Source: Nitrospinia bacterium (GTDB lineage Bacteria > Nitrospinota > Nitrospinia > JACRGO01). From it: a stretch of 38,182 bases of DNA. Made by a program: the position numbers and the translations under genes. The stretch is taken from positions 1-38,182 of the forward strand of contig JAJDAS010000524.1 in assembly GCA_029261755.1 (NCBI GenBank), in the 5' to 3' direction. This document shows positions 35,665-38,182 of this stretch, piece by piece. The first letter of the stretch is position 1, and each line of letters starts with the position of its first letter. Under the pieces are notes generated by a model. It saw only the letters and a list, made by a program, of their open reading frames with translations, was not told where the DNA came from and made no database searches.

Positions 35665-36927
35665 ATGAATCTCGTCGTAGTTGGACTCAACCACAAAACA
35701 GCGCCGGTGGAAGTGAGGGAAAAACTGGCCTTTTCCGAAAACAACATGGAAGAATCCTTGCGGAAGCTGGTGGAATTCACCCATCTGTCGGAATCCGTCA
35801 TCCTTTCCACCTGCAATCGGGTGGAAATTTACGCAAGGGCTCAGCATAAAGAAAGCGGCATCAAAAACATCAAAAACTTTATCTGCAAATACCATGAGTT
35901 GGACCCCACTCTGCTTGAAGAACACCTCTACTCTTATTCCAATGAAGAAACCGTGGAACACCTATTTAAGGTCTCATCCAGCCTGGACTCCATGGTGGTG
36001 GGAGAACCCCAGATCCTTGGCCAGGTAAAAGACGCCTATTCCAAGGCCAAGTCTGTCCGGGCCACGGGAATGCTGTTGAACCAACTCTTTGAGCGAGCCT
36101 TCACCGCCGCTAAAAAAGTGAGAGCGGAAACGGCCATCGCGGAAAACGCCGTCTCCATCTCCTACGCGGCCTCGGAACTAGCAAAAAAAATCTTCGACCG
36201 CCTGGATGATAAGTCCGTTATGCTTATCGGAGCCGGAGAGATGTCGGAATTGGCAGCCAGGCATTTAGTGGCCAACGGAGTCAAGATGGTCATGGTTTCC
36301 AACCGCACCTTCGAGCGAGCCGTGGAGTTGGCAAGCGAATTGAAAGGCAACGCCATCCGATTCGAAAACTTCCCCGATGAACTGGAGCGAACGGACATTG
36401 TGATCTGCTCCACCGGAGCCCCCCATTTCATTATCAAAAAGGAAGATGTGGAAGATGTGCTGCATCGAAGAAAAAACCAGCCCATGTTCTTCATCGATAT
36501 CTCCGTTCCCAGGAATATTGATCCCGCCGTCAACGACATTGAAAACGCCTATCTATACGACATCGACGATCTGGAAGGGGTGATTGAGTCCAACAAACGG
36601 GAGCGGGAAAAGGAAGCCGAAAAGGCCGAAGCCATCGTGCAAAAGGAGGTAAACCAGTTCCTTCACTGGATGGATACCCTGGACGCAGTGCCCACCATTG
36701 TAGCCTTGCGGGAGAAAGCGGAAAAAATCCGGGAAGAAGAGATGGCAAAGACCTTCGCAAAGTGGGACGACATGACAGATAAAGAAAGATTGGCCGTGGA
36801 CACCATGACCAGTTCCATGTTCAACAAACTACTGCACTCTCCCATCGTTAATTTGAAAAAGCAAACTGAGTCGAAAGACGGACACTGGTACCTGAAGGTT
36901 GTGAAGGATCTTTTTAATTTGGATTAG
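35665..36927 (+). CDS. hemA: Glutamyl-tRNA reductase
   Basis: MNLVVVGLNHKTAPVEVREKLAF...VILSTCNRVEIYA...VVGEPQILGQVKDAYSKA. Confidence 0.98.
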   Translation: MNLVVVGLNHKTAPVEVREKLAFSENNMEESLRKLVEFTHLSESVILSTCNRVEIYARAQHKESGIKNIKNFICKYHELDPTLLEEHLYSYSNEETVEHLFKVSSSLDSMVVGEPQILGQVKDAYSKAKSVRATGMLLNQLFERAFTAAKKVRAETAIAENAVSISYAASELAKKIFDRLDDKSVMLIGAGEMSELAARHLVANGVKMVMVSNRTFERAVELASELKGNAIRFENFPDELERTDIVICSTGAPHFIIKKEDVEDVLHRRKNQPMFFIDISVPRNIDPAVNDIENAYLYDIDDLEGVIESNKREREKEAEKAEAIVQKEVNQFLHWMDTLDAVPTIVALREKAEKIREEEMAKTFAKWDDMTDKERLAVDTMTSSMFNKLLHSPIVNLKKQTESKDGHWYLKVVKDLFNLD

Positions 36928-36992
36928 AGTTTGTTTGACGTAACTGTTCACCATATGTTCATGCAATTACGCAGCCTTGGCTGGTCCTCTGG

Positions 36993-37158
36993 TTCCCAGG
37001 GTCTCCCTGGGAATCCATACCTGGAGGCTCTGCCTCCAGTCTTTACCACGGATCTGTTTCAACGATAAATTTTTAGTATGGCTGGGACTTTAAGATCATT
37101 TTTTAATGTACGAGGCGGAGCCTCGTGATTTCACATTCCCAGGGAGGACCCTGGGAAC
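36993..37158. repeat. Paired-hairpin inverted element (MITE/REP-like)
   Basis: TTCCCAGGG-tct-CCCTGGGAA (36993-37013) and CTGGAGGC-tct-GCCTCCAG (37021-37039), mirrored by CGAGGC-gga-GCCTCG (37111-37125) and TTCCCAGGG-agga-CCCTGGGAA (37137-37158). Confidence 0.75.
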
Positions 37159-37205
37159 GAGAGGTTAAATTCCAACAAGCCTGAAAATCGGAAGAACTCA
37201 TCAAC

Positions 37206-38147
37206 ATGAAAAAAAAAATAACCATAGGCACACGAGGCAGCAAGCTGGCCCTTTGGCAAGCCAATTGGGTTAGAGACCAGATCATCAAGCATCACCCTGA
37301 TGTGGAAGTGGAACTGTTGAGGATTAAAACCAAGGGAGATAAGATTCTTGACGTTCCTCTTGCCCAGGTGGGTGGAAAAGGGCTCTTCGTTAAGGAGATT
37401 GAGGAGGCCCTGCTGGATGGAAGAGCCGACATCGCCGTCCACAGCCTGAAAGACGTCCCCACCGAGTTCCCGGATGGACTATCCCTCTCCATTTACCTTC
37501 CTCGAGAAGACCCCAGGGACATGCTCATCTCAAAAAATAAAACCCCTTTTAAATCTTTGCCTTCGGACGCATTGGTTGGAACCAGCAGCCTCCGACGAAA
37601 AAGCCAGCTTTTACGTGAACGGTCGGACCTGAAGTTGGTGGATATTCGCGGAAACCTGGATACCCGAATTCGAAAATTGGAGACCGAGGAGTTCGATGCC
37701 ATCATCGTAGCTGCGGCAGGCGTAAAACGGCTCGGCCTGGAGGAACATACCACCGAAATATTTTCCACCGAGATGATGCTCCCCGCCACAGGCCAGGGGA
37801 TTGTCTGCATAGAAGCCAGAGAGAAGGATGACGAGGTGTTGGACATCATCCGCCCTTTGGGGCATCGCGAGACGGAATTGGCCGCCCAGGTGGAAAGAAC
37901 CTTTCTGAAACGGTTGGAGGGTGGTTGCCAGGTACCCATCGCCGGCCACGCCGTGTTGGAGAATGGAACAATCCGATTTGAAGGCCTGCTCGGCAGCCTG
38001 GACGGAAAAACCATTCTTCAAGAATCTGCTTCCTGTAAATTGGATGATCCCAACTACGCGGAAATGGGTACCGCCACCGCCGAGAAGATCCTAAGTAGGG
38101 GTGGGGACACAATCCTGGCCGAGGTCTATGGCCGGGAAGTTTGTTAA
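37206..38147 (+). CDS. hemC: Porphobilinogen deaminase (hydroxymethylbilane synthase)
   Basis: KITIGTRGSKLALWQANWVRDQI...HSLKDVPTEFPDGL...LEGGCQVPIAGHA. Confidence 0.98.
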   Translation: MKKKITIGTRGSKLALWQANWVRDQIIKHHPDVEVELLRIKTKGDKILDVPLAQVGGKGLFVKEIEEALLDGRADIAVHSLKDVPTEFPDGLSLSIYLPREDPRDMLISKNKTPFKSLPSDALVGTSSLRRKSQLLRERSDLKLVDIRGNLDTRIRKLETEEFDAIIVAAAGVKRLGLEEHTTEIFSTEMMLPATGQGIVCIEAREKDDEVLDIIRPLGHRETELAAQVERTFLKRLEGGCQVPIAGHAVLENGTIRFEGLLGSLDGKTILQESASCKLDDPNYAEMGTATAEKILSRGGDTILAEVYGREVC

Positions 38148-38182
38148 TAGACCTATCGCGATTTGTTTTTTTTGGAATTATT

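Overview
This 38 kb window looks like a Gram-negative chromosome, since it carries LptD, CcsA-type cytochrome maturation and many c-type hemes. I cannot assign the taxon from sequence alone. Most of it is conserved core operons. On the minus strand these are pnp(partial)-rpsO-truB-rbfA-DUF503-infB-nusA, a TIGR03960/DUF2344 radical-SAM fusion, a DegT aminotransferase, lptD and folC. On the plus strand they are rpsB-tsf-pyrH-frr-uppS-vanZ-like, a BrkB/YihY protein, rpiB-nrdR, and a heme/siroheme cluster (sirC/cysG-N - ccsA - hemA - hemC). The accessory part is roughly 7.8-16.2 kb plus the 31.0-32.8 kb flagellin/tRNA region. Main points of interest: (1) a structured RNA/leader ending in an intrinsic terminator just upstream of nusA, where rimP is missing; (2) a NapC-like/c7 multiheme cytochrome with 14 CXXCH motifs and one CX4CH; (3) a pentapeptide-repeat membrane protein split by one in-frame TAG inside its repeat array and flanked by inverted copies of a short periodic repeat; (4) a small chimera of a ClpX-like zinc finger and a ribbon-helix-helix, with a CopY/BlaI-type TACANNTGTA dyad upstream inside a duplicated ~75 bp segment; (5) several unrelated-looking intergenic dyads built from 7-9 nt periodic units (ACGCAGAG, CACGGAA, CACAAAGAG); (6) an orphan flagellin divergent from a small unknown protein; (7) a tRNA-Glu(CTC) with complementary flanks; (8) a paired-hairpin MITE-like element between hemA and hemC. 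All family calls are from motif recognition, with no database search.
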